Source: Streptomyces sp. V3I7 (GTDB lineage: Bacteria; Actinomycetota; Actinomycetes; Streptomycetales; Streptomycetaceae). From it: a stretch of 64,000 bases of DNA. The position numbers and the translations under genes are program-made. The stretch is taken from assembly GCF_030817495.1 (NCBI RefSeq), contig NZ_JAUSZK010000001.1, positions 1,405,001 through 1,469,000 on the forward strand. Direction: 5' to 3'. Under the pieces are notes generated by a model. The model had not been told where the DNA came from, ran no database searches, and saw only the letters and a program-made list of their open reading frames with translations. Below, in pieces: positions 43,295 through 53,012 of this stretch (positions are counted from its first letter, which is position 1; every line of letters begins with the position of its first letter).

Positions 43295-43327
43295 CGGCCG
43301 ATCCCTTGGGGTGAAAGGGATCGGCCG
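43295..43327 (-). terminator. Terminator of the ABC-F gene
   Basis: CGGCCGATCCCTT (43295-43307) pairs exactly with 43315-43327, 7-nt loop, 100 bp past the ABC-F stop; on the minus strand it is followed by TTT. Confidence 0.7.
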
Positions 43328-43426
43328 CCTCATGGTCGGAGGACACACCTCAATACGAGGAGATCTCACACAGATGATGGATCACGGCTCGGCCGAATGA
43401 TCCATACGCGTGGATCACACATTCGA

Positions 43427-45025
<1,599 letters not shown>

Positions 45026-45082
45026 GGACAGACTCCAGGGCGTGGGAAATGGACGGAGGGCGGCTGAGGACGGTCCCGCCGT

Positions 45083-45106
45083 CTAATGCGCGAGGAGAAT
45101 GGCCAT
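45083..45106 (-). CDS. Possible leaderless leader peptide MAILLAH upstream of the ABC-F gene
   Basis: An eight-codon ORF (ATG at 45106, TAG at 45083-45085) encodes MAILLAH. A TAGAAT -10-like hexamer (45112-45117 on the minus strand) lies six bases upstream of the ATG, placing a start site at or near the A of ATG. Between the ORF and the ABC-F start is GACGG-N5-CCGTC. Its reality is an inference. Confidence 0.35.
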   Translation of the reverse strand: MAILLAH

Positions 45107-45353
45107 GGGCCGATTCTAGCGGGGCGATGCAAGCGCTTTATCTGCGTGCGGGTGTGCGATGGCGCACCGCGGGGTGGTCGAGGACGTCCGCGAGGCGGTC
45201 CGCGAGGCGTTGTCAGTGGTGGGTGGAAGACTGAACAGCGGGCCGGATTCCTGGGGTCTTCCCCGGGCTTCCGCGCCTGCTCCACCTTCGGTTTCACCAG
45301 TTCACGACCAGCGAGTTCACGACCCATCGACGACTCACGACGGAGTGATCGGC
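45107..45353. other. Divergent intergenic region, no other gene seen
   Basis: The rest of the 328-bp gap between the ABC-F (minus) and VOC (plus) starts. The left part has the -10-like element for the ABC-F leader. The right part has repeated GTTCACGA/CTCACGA words (about 45300-45340) close to the VOC start, possibly regulatory. No believable ORF. Confidence 0.4.
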
Positions 45354-45767
45354 ATGACGGACACGGGCGGCGGACGGCCGAGCATGTACCCCACGATTCT
45401 GTACGCGGACGCACGGGCGGCGATCAAGCAGCTCACGGAGGCCTTCGGATTCACCGAGCTGTCGGTGTACGAGGGCGAGGACGGCAAGGTGCTGCACGCC
45501 GAGCTGGCGCAGGGCAACGGCGCGGTGATGCTCGGCTCCAAGGGCCGCGGCGGCCTCTTCGACTCGGTGATGAAGGAGGCGGGCCCCGCGGGGGTGTACG
45601 TCGTCGTGGACGACGTCGACGCCCACCATCAGCACGCCGTGGACCACGGCGTGGAGATCCTGATGCCGCCGACGGACCAGGACTACGGCTCCCGCGACTA
45701 CATGGCCCGCGACATCGAGGGCAACATCTGGAGCTTCGGGACGTACGCGCCCGAGATACGGGCCTGA
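45354..45767 (+). CDS. VOC (glyoxalase/bleomycin-resistance) family protein
   Basis: 137 residues, two beta-alpha-beta-beta-beta modules. YPTILYADARAAIKQLTEAFGF (first module, cut: ILYADARAAIKQL), VLHAELAQGNGAVMLG, VYVVVDDVDAHHQHAVDHG and YGSRDYMARDIEGNIWSFG. The spacing matches PhnB/YvbP-type members. Metal ligands and substrate are not certain. GGAG eight bases before ATG 45354. Monocistronic. Confidence 0.88.
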   Translation: MTDTGGGRPSMYPTILYADARAAIKQLTEAFGFTELSVYEGEDGKVLHAELAQGNGAVMLGSKGRGGLFDSVMKEAGPAGVYVVVDDVDAHHQHAVDHGVEILMPPTDQDYGSRDYMARDIEGNIWSFGTYAPEIRA

Positions 45768-45795
45768 TCGAGGGGTCCTCGGGCCGGTACCGGCG

Positions 45796-45825
45796 GGTCC
45801 GGCGTCGCTTCACGGACGCCGGACC
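45796..45825. terminator. Bidirectional terminator, 11-bp stem
   Basis: GGTCCGGCGTC (45796-45806) pairs exactly with 45815-45825, 8-nt loop, between the convergent VOC gene and the 470-residue unknown gene. Confidence 0.75.
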
Positions 45826-45857
45826 ACCGCGCCGGCTCGCCGCCCGGGTGGATCCGC

Positions 45858-47270
45858 TCAGCCCCCGGTGTGCACCTGGAAGGCAGCGCGGCGCACGGCC
45901 TTGGCCAGGGCCGGGTCGGGGTGGGCGGCCGCGAGGGCGACCAGGACCTGCACAGTGCGCGGGTGCCCCACCGCGCGCACCTCGTCCAGCAGTTGGGGCA
46001 CGGTGGGCTGTACCGCGGACTCCAGGTGCCGTACGAGCAGCGGCGCCTCGCCGTGGTCGGCGACGGCGGCGGCCGTGTCCACCCACAGCCATGTGGCCTC
46101 TTCGCGGGTGAGGGCCTGGTGGGCGTCCTCGGGGTCGACGCCCTCGTGCTCGGCCAGCCACAGCAGGGCGTACGGCCGCAGCGTCGGCTCGTCCAGCACG
46201 GCGTGCACGTCGGGCTCGGCGGGGGCGCCGACGACGCGCAGCGCCTCGAAGGCCAGGCCGCGCAGCAGGGCGTCCTCGCCGCGGGCGGCCTCGATGAGCT
46301 CGGTGACGGCGCTGCCGACGGGGCGGGCGGCGAGCCAGGCGCGGTACTCGGCGCGGGCGGCGTTGGGGCGCAGTTGGGCGCAGCCGCGGAGCATGTCCTC
46401 GGCCGCGTGCTCGATGTTCCCGGCGGGGCTCTGCGCGGCCACGCAGATCTGCTCCAGCTTGACCCACACCGCCCAGCTGCCGAGCGGGGTGAGCGTGGCC
46501 TGCCCCTCGCCGTAGGTGAGGGCACCGACGGAGGCGAGGGCGTTCAGGGACCAGTCGAGGAGCGGGGCGAGCGGGGCGTCCTCGGTGGGCGCCGGGCCGA
46601 CGGGGCTCACGGACGCGGGTGCGACGTCGTCCGCGGGGGCGGCCGCGCTCGTGAGCGCGGCCGCCGTCGCCACCGGGCCGACCACGGCGGGGGCCGCCGG
46701 AGCGGGCTCGTACGCCACTTCGCAGCGGGCGGTGCGCAGTTCGGTGACCCGCTGCTGGAGCAGGTCGAGGAGCTGCTCCACGGGCACCGGGCCGGCGGAC
46801 AGCTGGAGGAAGGAGAGCACCTGGGGCATGGCCGAGACCACCTCGGAGACGGCGGCGGCCTCGTGGCCGGCGGGCTCCGGGCAGGCGAGCGACCAGGCGT
46901 CGAAGAGGGCGACCCAGCCGCGCAGTACGGCGCTGTCGTCGCGGTCCCAGGCGTGCAGCCGCCAGCCGGGGCGGGCGATGCCGCCGTGCACCTCGACGAG
47001 GCCGGCGAGCCGGGCGGTGTCCCAGTCGGCGCTGACCTGAGCGACGGTCAGGCCGAGGTCTTCGGCCGCCCGTTCGGCGGTCTGCGGGGAGAGGGTGGCC
47101 TTGCCGTCGTCGGTGGCGCCGTCCCGGCCGGGGCCGAGGGAGGCGTCGGCCCACAGGGCGACACGGACGGCGCCGGACAGGCCGGAGCGTGCCATTCTGG
47201 CCAGTTCGGCGGGGGCGGGTGTGCCCTCCGGCGGCCGGGGTGCGGGGCGGCGCGCGGGCCGCTGGTTCAT
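45858..47270 (-). CDS. Conserved actinobacterial protein of unknown function (470 residues)
   Basis: A soluble protein rich in Ala, Leu, Val and Trp. It starts MNQRPARRPAP (basic, disordered), then a winged-helix-like part (AERAAEDLGLTVAQVSADWDTARLAGLVEVHGG). The long C-terminal part has regular 30-35-residue helical pairs (EDALLRGLAFEALRVVG, RPYALLWLAEHEG, TVPQLLDEVRAVGHPRTVQVLVALAAAHPDPALAKAVR in pieces), resembling HEAT-type repeats. No catalytic motif is visible. ATG 47270 is preferred to GTG 47420, since the extra 50 residues look unlike protein. Confidence 0.75.
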   Translation of the reverse strand: MNQRPARRPAPRPPEGTPAPAELARMARSGLSGAVRVALWADASLGPGRDGATDDGKATLSPQTAERAAEDLGLTVAQVSADWDTARLAGLVEVHGGIARPGWRLHAWDRDDSAVLRGWVALFDAWSLACPEPAGHEAAAVSEVVSAMPQVLSFLQLSAGPVPVEQLLDLLQQRVTELRTARCEVAYEPAPAAPAVVGPVATAAALTSAAAPADDVAPASVSPVGPAPTEDAPLAPLLDWSLNALASVGALTYGEGQATLTPLGSWAVWVKLEQICVAAQSPAGNIEHAAEDMLRGCAQLRPNAARAEYRAWLAARPVGSAVTELIEAARGEDALLRGLAFEALRVVGAPAEPDVHAVLDEPTLRPYALLWLAEHEGVDPEDAHQALTREEATWLWVDTAAAVADHGEAPLLVRHLESAVQPTVPQLLDEVRAVGHPRTVQVLVALAAAHPDPALAKAVRRAAFQVHTGG

Positions 47271-47528
47271 CGCTCGGGGGGCGGCGGCCAGGGGTCGCGG
47301 TCGGACGAGTCGAAGCCTGGAGTCGCGCGGGATACGGGACGTCACGGGTGCAGTCTTCCGGTTGACGGTCCGAAAACCCAAACGGAATGTCACGGCGGGC
47401 GACGGGGCTGGCCAACGCACGCGGTCCCGAGGAGGCCCGGAAGGCGTGTTCAGGCCAGGCGTACGGCCGTGAACGGAGGCGGGGTCAGGTGCCTCGACAG
47501 CGGTTCCGGACGCACGGATGCGGAGGAG

Positions 47529-48656
47529 TCACATGAGCGGAGTCAGGAAGCGGCGCAGCCGCTCCTCGTACTCCGCCGGGTCGGCGTTCCACATGGCGCC
47601 GTGCGGGGCGTTCGGCACGGTGTGCAGGGCGATCCGGTCGGGGCGGCTGTCGGCGAGGCGGCGGGAGAGGTCGAAGGAGGCCACCGCGTCGTCCGGCCCG
47701 TGGATGATCAGGGTCGGCACCGTGAGCCGCTGGGGGTCCGCGGCCTCGGCCAGGACGTCGGCGTGCGGGCCGGTACGGCCCTGGGCCGCCCGGACCGCGA
47801 GGGGCAGCATGGGGCCAGGCATGTGGCGGGCGGCGGCGAGGGACCGCAGCGTGCCTTCCCAGCTGAGCACCGGCGAGTCGAGGACGAGGCCGGCCACGTG
47901 CTCGCGCACCGGCGAGTGCGCGGCGGCGCGCAGGGCCATGGTGGCGCCGGTGGACCAGCCGTGGAGGACGACGCGGCGGGCGCCGTAGCGCAGGGCGTAG
48001 CGGATCGCGGCGTCCAGATCGCGCCACTCGGTCGTGCCGAGGTGGCTCAGCCCGTCGGGGGACGGGGGTGCGCCGAGGTCGCCGCGGTAGGCGAGGGCGA
48101 GCTGGGGCAGCCGTCGGTGGTGCAGGAACTCCATGACGTTCAGGGGGAGCTCGCGGGTGGTGCCGAGCCCGTGCACGAGGATCACCCAGGTGTCCCGCTC
48201 GCCGGGCACGAACCAGGCGGGCAGCCGACCGAGTTCGCCCGGCACGTCGACGTCGGCATGGTCGAGGCCGAGGGCGGCGCCCGGGTCGCCGACGTGCACG
48301 TTGGGGGTCAGCCAGACCTTGTCGCCGGACCGGAGGCTGCCGTGCGTGACGCGTTCCAGGCGGCGTACGACGGTGTCGGCGCTGTGCGCGGCGGACTCCA
48401 GGACGGGGCCGACCACGGCGTGCGTGCCGTTGCCCGCGAGGCCGTAGGTGCCGGGGTGCAGGGAGGCCAGGTCGCGGGTGAGGGTGATCCGGCCCGGGCC
48501 CGTGCCGTGCACGGTGAGCCGGGGCTGGGTCGGCAGCGGCCGGCCCGGGGGCGCCTTGAGCGCGGCATTGCTGGCCCGTCGTCCGGCGAGCACGCCGGCC
48601 ACGGCGCCCACCAGGGCCGCAGCGACGCCGGCGGCCACCACTTTGACTGTGCGCAC
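47529..48656 (-). CDS. Membrane-anchored alpha/beta hydrolase
   Basis: 375 residues. One N-terminal hydrophobic segment (about 4-24, VKVVAAGVAAALVGAVAGVLAG) is a signal anchor. The hydrolase fold shows the oxyanion HGLGTTREL, nucleophile elbow GWSTG (Ser), DGPDDAV-type acid region (IIHGPDDAVASFD) and a final His (NAPHGAMWN). Probably a cell-surface esterase/lipase or peptidase of the BAAT/DUF3530-like group; substrate unknown. GTG start. Confidence 0.88.
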   Translation of the reverse strand: MRTVKVVAAGVAAALVGAVAGVLAGRRASNAALKAPPGRPLPTQPRLTVHGTGPGRITLTRDLASLHPGTYGLAGNGTHAVVGPVLESAAHSADTVVRRLERVTHGSLRSGDKVWLTPNVHVGDPGAALGLDHADVDVPGELGRLPAWFVPGERDTWVILVHGLGTTRELPLNVMEFLHHRRLPQLALAYRGDLGAPPSPDGLSHLGTTEWRDLDAAIRYALRYGARRVVLHGWSTGATMALRAAAHSPVREHVAGLVLDSPVLSWEGTLRSLAAARHMPGPMLPLAVRAAQGRTGPHADVLAEAADPQRLTVPTLIIHGPDDAVASFDLSRRLADSRPDRIALHTVPNAPHGAMWNADPAEYEERLRRFLTPLM

Positions 48657-49115
48657 CCGTCCAGTGTCCGGTCGGACCCGCTCACCGGCCAGCGGGACCG
48701 GAGGTTGGCGACTGGGGCGAGCGGACCCGGCGAGGCGAGCGGACCCGGCGGGGAGACGAGCGGGCCCGGTGAGGGGGAGCGAGCCGACCCGGCGGGGGGG
48801 GCGAGCCGACCCGACCGGGGGCGAGCGGCCTCAGGGGCACGCGACGCCCGCGAGGCGAGCCAGCCCGCCCGGCAGAAAGACGAACAGACCCGGCCGAGAG
48901 GCGCGAGCCGCCCTGCGAACAGGCCCAGCGGGGAGTCCCGCCCGACGGGTGGGGCGAACGAGCCCGGCGGGGGGCGGGCGAGTCCGACCCGACGGGGGTG
49001 AGCGGCCCCGGGGCGCGCGACGCCCGCGGGGAGAGCCAGCGGCCCGGCGGAGAGACGAGCAGCCCTGCGGGGAGACAGGTCATCAGCCCGGCCGGGGGCG
49101 CGAGTGGGGCGGTGG
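48657..49115. repeat. Degenerate GC-rich short-repeat region
   Basis: 459 bp without a gene. From about 48710 to 49090 it consists of diverged copies of an 18-22-bp word around GCGAGCGGACCCGGCGGG, and ARGCGAGCC...CC variants; longer near-copies (GGCACGCGACGCCCGCGAGGCGAGCC at 48836 and GGCGCGCGACGCCCGCGGGGAGAGCC at 49013, given here only by position) suggest segmental duplication. No spacer regularity like CRISPR. Confidence 0.55.
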
Positions 49116-49814
49116 TCAGGGTTTCTGGCCGTATGCGCGCAGGCGCTCGCCCGCCTCGGCTACCTGTGCCGGGGACAGCAGATGCGGGGTGCGGCCCGGC
49201 AGGGAGGATGCCTTCAGCCACACCCGGCACATCCACTCCAGCTGGGCCGTGCGGTCGTACGCCTGGTCCAGGGTGGCGCCGTAGGTGAGCGTGCCGTGGT
49301 TCTCCAGGAGGCAGCCGTAGCGGTCGTCAAGGGCGCGGAGCATGTTCTCGGCCAACTCCTCGGTGCCGTAGGTCGCGTACGGGGCGACCCGGACGGGGCC
49401 GCCGAGGGCGCCGGTCATGTAGTGGATGGAGGGGAGCTCGGGCACGAGCGTCGAGACGGCCGTGGCGTGCACGGCGTGCGTGTGGACGATCGCGCCCGCG
49501 TCGGTGGCCCGGTAGACGGCGAGATGCATGGGCAGTTCGCTGGTCGGGACCAGGCGGCCGAGGACCTGACGGCCGTCGAGGTCGACGCCGGTCACGTCGT
49601 CCGGGGTCAGCCGGTCGTAGTGCACACCCGACGGCGTGACCAGCACGGTGTCCCCGACGCGCACCGACACGTTGCCCGAGGCGCCGACGACCAGCCCGTC
49701 GGACACCGTGCGACGTGCGGCGACGACCAGGTCCTCCCAGGCGCGTGCCTCCTCGCCGCTCACGTCCCTCTGTTCCCGCCTCTGTTCAGCCTGTTCCCGC
49801 CTCTGTTCAGCCAT
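49116..49814 (-). CDS. Class II aldolase/adducin family protein
   Basis: 232 residues. GASGNVSVRVGDTVLVTPSGV (core GNVSVR), an acidic ELPMHLAVYRATDAGAIVHTHAVHATA segment with zinc ligands HTH, and a later H (ENHGTLTYG), as in L-fuculose-phosphate aldolase and MtnB-like enzymes. It cleaves or dehydrates a sugar phosphate; the exact substrate is unknown. The first 16 residues are an unusual repeat (AEQRREQ twice) encoded by a perfect 21-bp tandem repeat. A shorter start at the GTG for VSGEEARAW is possible. Confidence 0.9.
   Translation of the reverse strand: MAEQRREQAEQRREQRDVSGEEARAWEDLVVAARRTVSDGLVVGASGNVSVRVGDTVLVTPSGVHYDRLTPDDVTGVDLDGRQVLGRLVPTSELPMHLAVYRATDAGAIVHTHAVHATAVSTLVPELPSIHYMTGALGGPVRVAPYATYGTEELAENMLRALDDRYGCLLENHGTLTYGATLDQAYDRTAQLEWMCRVWLKASSLPGRTPHLLSPAQVAEAGERLRAYGQKP
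49770..49811 (-). repeat. 21-bp perfect tandem repeat inside the class II aldolase gene
   Basis: The 21-bp unit at 49770-49790 recurs exactly at 49791-49811 and encodes AEQRREQ twice, in frame, directly after the start codon. Each unit also contains an internal CTGTTC duplication. Confidence 0.8.
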
Positions 49815-50088
49815 GCGGTGATCTTGCCAGCCGGTCCCCCGGCGGGGCAGCGCTTGGCCGAAGACCGCCGGTCATTCGACACTTCGTACGCGACGGCGGC
49901 ACCTGACCGCCGGACGGCCACACGCTGTACGCGAGCCGCGGCAGCCTGTCGGGTGACCAGGATCTCTTCGACGGGTCGCCGAACCGGCCGAAATCGTTCG
50001 CCCGGGACACTGAGCCAAGGGGCGTCTGGGCCGCCACGAGCAAGCGGAGCAGCGGCTCCCTCTTGGTGACACCATGACGCCCGACCCA
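49815..50088. other. Divergent intergenic region, no gene seen
   Basis: Between the class II aldolase and the phosphate transporter (343 bp in all). Composition is less GC-biased than genes and no frame looks coding. The right end holds the PHO-box-like repeats described separately. Confidence 0.4.
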
Positions 50089-50110
50089 GTTCACCTTCCG
50101 TTCACTCAGG
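50089..50110 (+). promoter_or_regulatory. PHO-box-like direct repeats upstream of pit
   Basis: Two adjacent 11-bp units, GTTCACCTTCC (50089-50099) and GTTCACTCAGG (50100-50110), match the Streptomyces PhoP direct-repeat consensus (GTTCACC plus four bases). Two weaker units may follow. The last strong base is 47 bp before the pit ATG. Confidence 0.7.
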
Positions 50111-50157
50111 TTCCTTACGGTCAACGCGCCAATGACCTCGAACGATTGCCTGGGTAA

Positions 50158-51399
50158 ATGGAAAACTTCTCGCTGATCCTCGCGATTGTGGTGATAACCG
50201 CACTCGCGTTCGATTTCACGAACGGTTTCCACGACACCGCCAACGCGATGGCCACGACCATCTCCACCGGTGCGCTGAAGCCCAAGGTCGCGGTGGCCAT
50301 GTCCGCCGCTCTCAACCTTGTGGGCGCCTTCCTCTCCGTGGAGGTCGCCAACACGATCTCCAAAGGTCTCGTCGACGAGACCGGCATCCGTCCCGAGGTC
50401 ATCTTCGCCGCCCTGGTCGGCGCGATCCTCTGGAACCTGCTGACCTGGCTGGTCGGACTCCCCTCCAGCTCCTCGCACGCCCTGATGGGCGGCCTGGTCG
50501 GCGCCACCGTCGCCTCGGCGGGCTTCGGTGCCGTCCACGGTGACGAGCTCGTCACCAAGGTCCTCCTCCCGGCGGTCGCGGCCCCGGTCGTCGCGGGTCT
50601 GGCGGCGATGCTCGCCACCCGGCTCTCGTACACGATCGGCAGGAAGGCCGAGGGCGAGGCCACCCGCAAGGGCTACCGCGCCGGTCAGATCGCCTCCGCC
50701 GGCCTGGTGTCCCTCGCGCACGGCACGAACGACGCCCAGAAGACGATGGGCATCATCACCCTGGCCCTGGTCGCCGGCGGCGCCATCGCCCCGGGCTCCA
50801 ACCCTCCGATGTGGGTCATCCTCTCCGCGGGTCTCGCCATCGCGCTCGGCACCTACCTCGGCGGCTGGCGCATCATCCGCACCATGGGCAAGGGCCTGAC
50901 CGAGCTCCAGCCGCAGCAGGGCTTCGCCGCCCAGACCAGCGCGGCCACGGCCATCCTGGCCTCCTCCCACCTGGGCTTCTCCCTCTCCACCACGCACGTC
51001 GTCTCCGGCTCGGTGATGGGCGCGGGCCTCGGCCGCAAGGGCGGTGTGGTCCGCTGGTCCACGGCGACCCGCATGGTCGTCGCCTGGGTGCTGACGCTCC
51101 CGGCCGCCGCCCTGGTCGGCGCGCTCGCCGAGACCGTGACCGGCCTGGGCGACTGGGGCACCGCGGGCGTCGCCGTCTTCCTGGTCGCCTCCAGCGCCGC
51201 GATCTGGAAGCTCTCCCGCCGCGAGGTCGTCGACAGCAGCAACGTCAACGGCACCGAGGAGCCGGCCGGTGTGGTGACCACGGCGATGGCCGCCGTGACG
51301 CCGCCCCCGGTGGGCTCCGTGTCCGCCCAGGACCTGACGGCGAAGATGCCCGCCCAGGCCACCGCCGAGCCGGCCACTCACCCGGCCGCCACCGTCTGA
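50158..51399 (+). CDS. pit: Low-affinity inorganic phosphate transporter (PiT family)
   Basis: 413 residues, about 10 helices in two halves. Each half has the PiT signature: DFTNGFHDTANAMATTISTGAL in the first (core NGFHDTANAMA) and AHGTNDAQKTMGIITLAL in the second. It imports phosphate, probably as a metal-phosphate complex with H+ or Na+. The C-terminal 70 residues are low-complexity Ala/Pro/Thr. It has PHO-box-like repeats upstream and a small membrane protein gene downstream. It corresponds to the PitH1 position of S. coelicolor, from memory. Confidence 0.94.
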   Translation: MENFSLILAIVVITALAFDFTNGFHDTANAMATTISTGALKPKVAVAMSAALNLVGAFLSVEVANTISKGLVDETGIRPEVIFAALVGAILWNLLTWLVGLPSSSSHALMGGLVGATVASAGFGAVHGDELVTKVLLPAVAAPVVAGLAAMLATRLSYTIGRKAEGEATRKGYRAGQIASAGLVSLAHGTNDAQKTMGIITLALVAGGAIAPGSNPPMWVILSAGLAIALGTYLGGWRIIRTMGKGLTELQPQQGFAAQTSAATAILASSHLGFSLSTTHVVSGSVMGAGLGRKGGVVRWSTATRMVVAWVLTLPAAALVGALAETVTGLGDWGTAGVAVFLVASSAAIWKLSRREVVDSSNVNGTEEPAGVVTTAMAAVTPPPVGSVSAQDLTAKMPAQATAEPATHPAATV

Positions 51400-51433
51400 G
51401 CCACGCCACCCGGGTACGTAAGGAATCATCACG

Positions 51434-51661
51434 ATGAAGATCGACTGGGCAGCCATCGGCTCCGTCTTCGGTGTCAGCCTCGCGGTGGCCGTCGGCCTCG
51501 TGGCCCTGTTCACCCTCGGGGTGTCGGGTCTGTCGCGACGCGAGCGGGCGGTCGCGCAGGGCGACTCCGCGGCCCTCGCGCTGACCGGTGCCTACGTGTG
51601 CTTCGCCGGCTGCGCGGCGGCGGTGGCGTACGGCATCCACCTGATCATGGCCAAGGGCTGA
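51434..51661 (+). CDS. Small two-helix membrane protein of the pit operon
   Basis: 75 residues: two hydrophobic helices (about 10-33, VFGVSLAVAVGLVALFTLGVSGL; about 48-70, LALTGAYVCFAGCAAAVAYGIHLI) joined by a charged loop RRERAVAQGDSA. It starts 34 bp after the pit stop, has AAGGA upstream and shares pit's terminator, so it is probably an accessory to the phosphate transporter. No domain name known to me. Confidence 0.85.
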   Translation: MKIDWAAIGSVFGVSLAVAVGLVALFTLGVSGLSRRERAVAQGDSAALALTGAYVCFAGCAAAVAYGIHLIMAKG

Positions 51662-51703
51662 TCGAACTGATCATGATCAAGGGCTGACCGAAGCCCTTTC
51701 CGG

Positions 51704-51738
51704 AAGGCTCCTCCCCGACAGGTTCGGGCAGGAGCCTT
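51704..51738 (+). terminator. Terminator of the pit operon
   Basis: AAGGCTCCT (51704-51712) pairs with AGGAGCCTT (51730-51738); inside, CCCGA (51714-51718) pairs with TCGGG (51724-51728). TCTCC follows. Confidence 0.75.
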
Positions 51739-51837
51739 CTCCATGCCGCCCTGTGGGGCTCGGCACACTCTCCCCGCGCAGGTCAATGGGCAGTTGACGG
51801 CCCTTCCGGGCACGTGGTGGACTGCCGGGGCCATGTA

Positions 51838-51932
51838 CGGCGGCAGAAGAGGAAGCCGGTGCGAATCCGGCGCGGTCCCGCCACTGTCACCGGGGAGTAC
51901 TCCCCGGGAGCCAGGAACTCTTGCCGCCGGTC
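51838..51932 (+). promoter_or_regulatory. Adenosylcobalamin riboswitch
   Basis: The core matches the B12-riboswitch consensus: GGAAGCCGGTG, then AATCCGGCGCGGTCCCGCC and ACTGTCACC (core at about 51851-51891), a variable hairpin (GGGGAGTACTCCCC) and the B12-box-like AGCCAGGAACTCTTGCCGCC (51910-51929). In high B12 the fold should lower expression of the downstream cob operon. It lies 121 bp before cbiB, with no obvious terminator between, so control of translation initiation is likely. Confidence 0.92.
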
Positions 51933-51976
51933 TCGTCGAACCAGGGCGTGGACACCCTGAGTGAGGACATACCGCC

Positions 51977-52048
51977 ATGCTCGGCTGCCGTTCGTGCGCC
52001 ACCGGATCGCCCTTCCGCACCACGATCTCTGACACCACGACCGGCTGA
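51977..52048 (+). CDS. Possible 23-residue leader ORF between the riboswitch and cbiB
   Basis: ATG 51977 to TGA 52046-52048 encodes MLGCRSCATGSPFRTTISD plus TTTG. A GAGGA sits about ten bases upstream of its ATG, while cbiB itself has no clear ribosome binding site and starts four bases after this stop. That layout would allow translational coupling. Conservation is unknown. Confidence 0.35.
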   Translation: MLGCRSCATGSPFRTTISDTTTG

Positions 52049-52052
52049 GCAC

Positions 52053-53012
52053 ATGCGTGCCGATCGCGTCTTCGCGTACGGCACGGCCGCCGGCCTCCTC
52101 GGTGACCTGCTCCTCGGCGATCCCCGCCGCGGGCATCCGGTCGCCGTGTTCGGGCGCGCGGCCGGAGCCGTGGAACGGCTGCTCTGGCGGGACCACCGCG
52201 GATGGGGCGCGCTGCACACCGCCGTGTGTGCGGGCGGCGCCGTCGCCCTCGGGGTCCTCGCCGAGCGGGCCGTCCGTCCGTCGTTCACCGCGTCCGTCGC
52301 CCTGACCGGCGCCGCCACCTGGGCCGTCGTCGGGGGCACGTCGCTCGCCCGCGAGGCCCGGGGCATCGGGCGCGCCCTGGAGAGCGGCGACGTCGAGGAG
52401 GCCCGGGCACGGCTGCCGCGGCTGTGCGGGCGGGACCCGCAGGCGCTCGACGCCGACGGGATCGCGCGTGCCGTCGTGGAGTCGGTCGCCGAGAACACCT
52501 CCGACGCGGTCGTCGGGGCGCTGGTCTGGGGGGCCGTGGGCGGGGTGCCCGGACTCCTCGGGTTCCGCGCCGTGAACACCCTCGACGCCATGGTCGGCCA
52601 CAAGTCGCCCCGCCACCGGCGCTACGGCTGGGCCTCGGCCCGGCTCGACGACGCCGCCGGCTGGCCCGGCGCACGCCTCACCGCGTCCCTCGCCGCCGTC
52701 GCGGGCCCGCATCCGCGCGGCGCCCTGCGCGCCTGGCGCGCCGACGCGCACCGGCACCCGAGCCCCAACGCCGGTCCGGTGGAGGCCTCCTTCGCGGGCG
52801 CCCTCGGCGTACGGCTCGGCGGCACCCTGTCCTACGCGGGGCGCGTCGAACACCGCCCGGTGCTCAACGCCGGCGGCCGCGCCGTCACCACCCGGGACGT
52901 CGAGCGCGCCGTACGCCTGTCCCGGCGCGTCGGCTGGCTCGCGCTCGGCGCCGCCGTCGCCGCCCGCGCGGCCCTCACCGCCGCAACGCGAACGAAGGGA
53001 CGTACGTCATGA
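52053..53012 (+). CDS. cbiB: Adenosylcobinamide-phosphate synthase (CbiB/CobD)
   Basis: 319 residues, integral membrane protein with several helices. It joins (R)-1-amino-2-propanol phosphate to adenosylcobyric acid. Signature: [17 protein letters not shown] (about 22-38), [20 protein letters not shown] and [30 protein letters not shown] (cut: [15 protein letters not shown]). It has no visible Shine-Dalgarno sequence, so may be coupled to the leader ORF. The stop overlaps the cobQ ATG by four bases, the first of a run of coupled genes. Confidence 0.93.
   Translation: MRADRVFAYGTAAGLLGDLLLGDPRRGHPVAVFGRAAGAVERLLWRDHRGWGALHTAVCAGGAVALGVLAERAVRPSFTASVALTGAATWAVVGGTSLAREARGIGRALESGDVEEARARLPRLCGRDPQALDADGIARAVVESVAENTSDAVVGALVWGAVGGVPGLLGFRAVNTLDAMVGHKSPRHRRYGWASARLDDAAGWPGARLTASLAAVAGPHPRGALRAWRADAHRHPSPNAGPVEASFAGALGVRLGGTLSYAGRVEHRPVLNAGGRAVTTRDVERAVRLSRRVGWLALGAAVAARAALTAATRTKGRTS

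Noticed and set aside
45870..49001. Open frame of more than 1000 codons on the plus strand
   Set aside because: It is antisense to two genes with clear coding signature; its composition (Gly/Arg/Glu-rich) is typical of antisense frames in high-GC DNA.
48700..49090. CRISPR array or coding low-complexity protein
   Set aside because: Repeat words are diverged and irregularly spaced; long open frames here come from GC bias and have no start or protein-like sequence.
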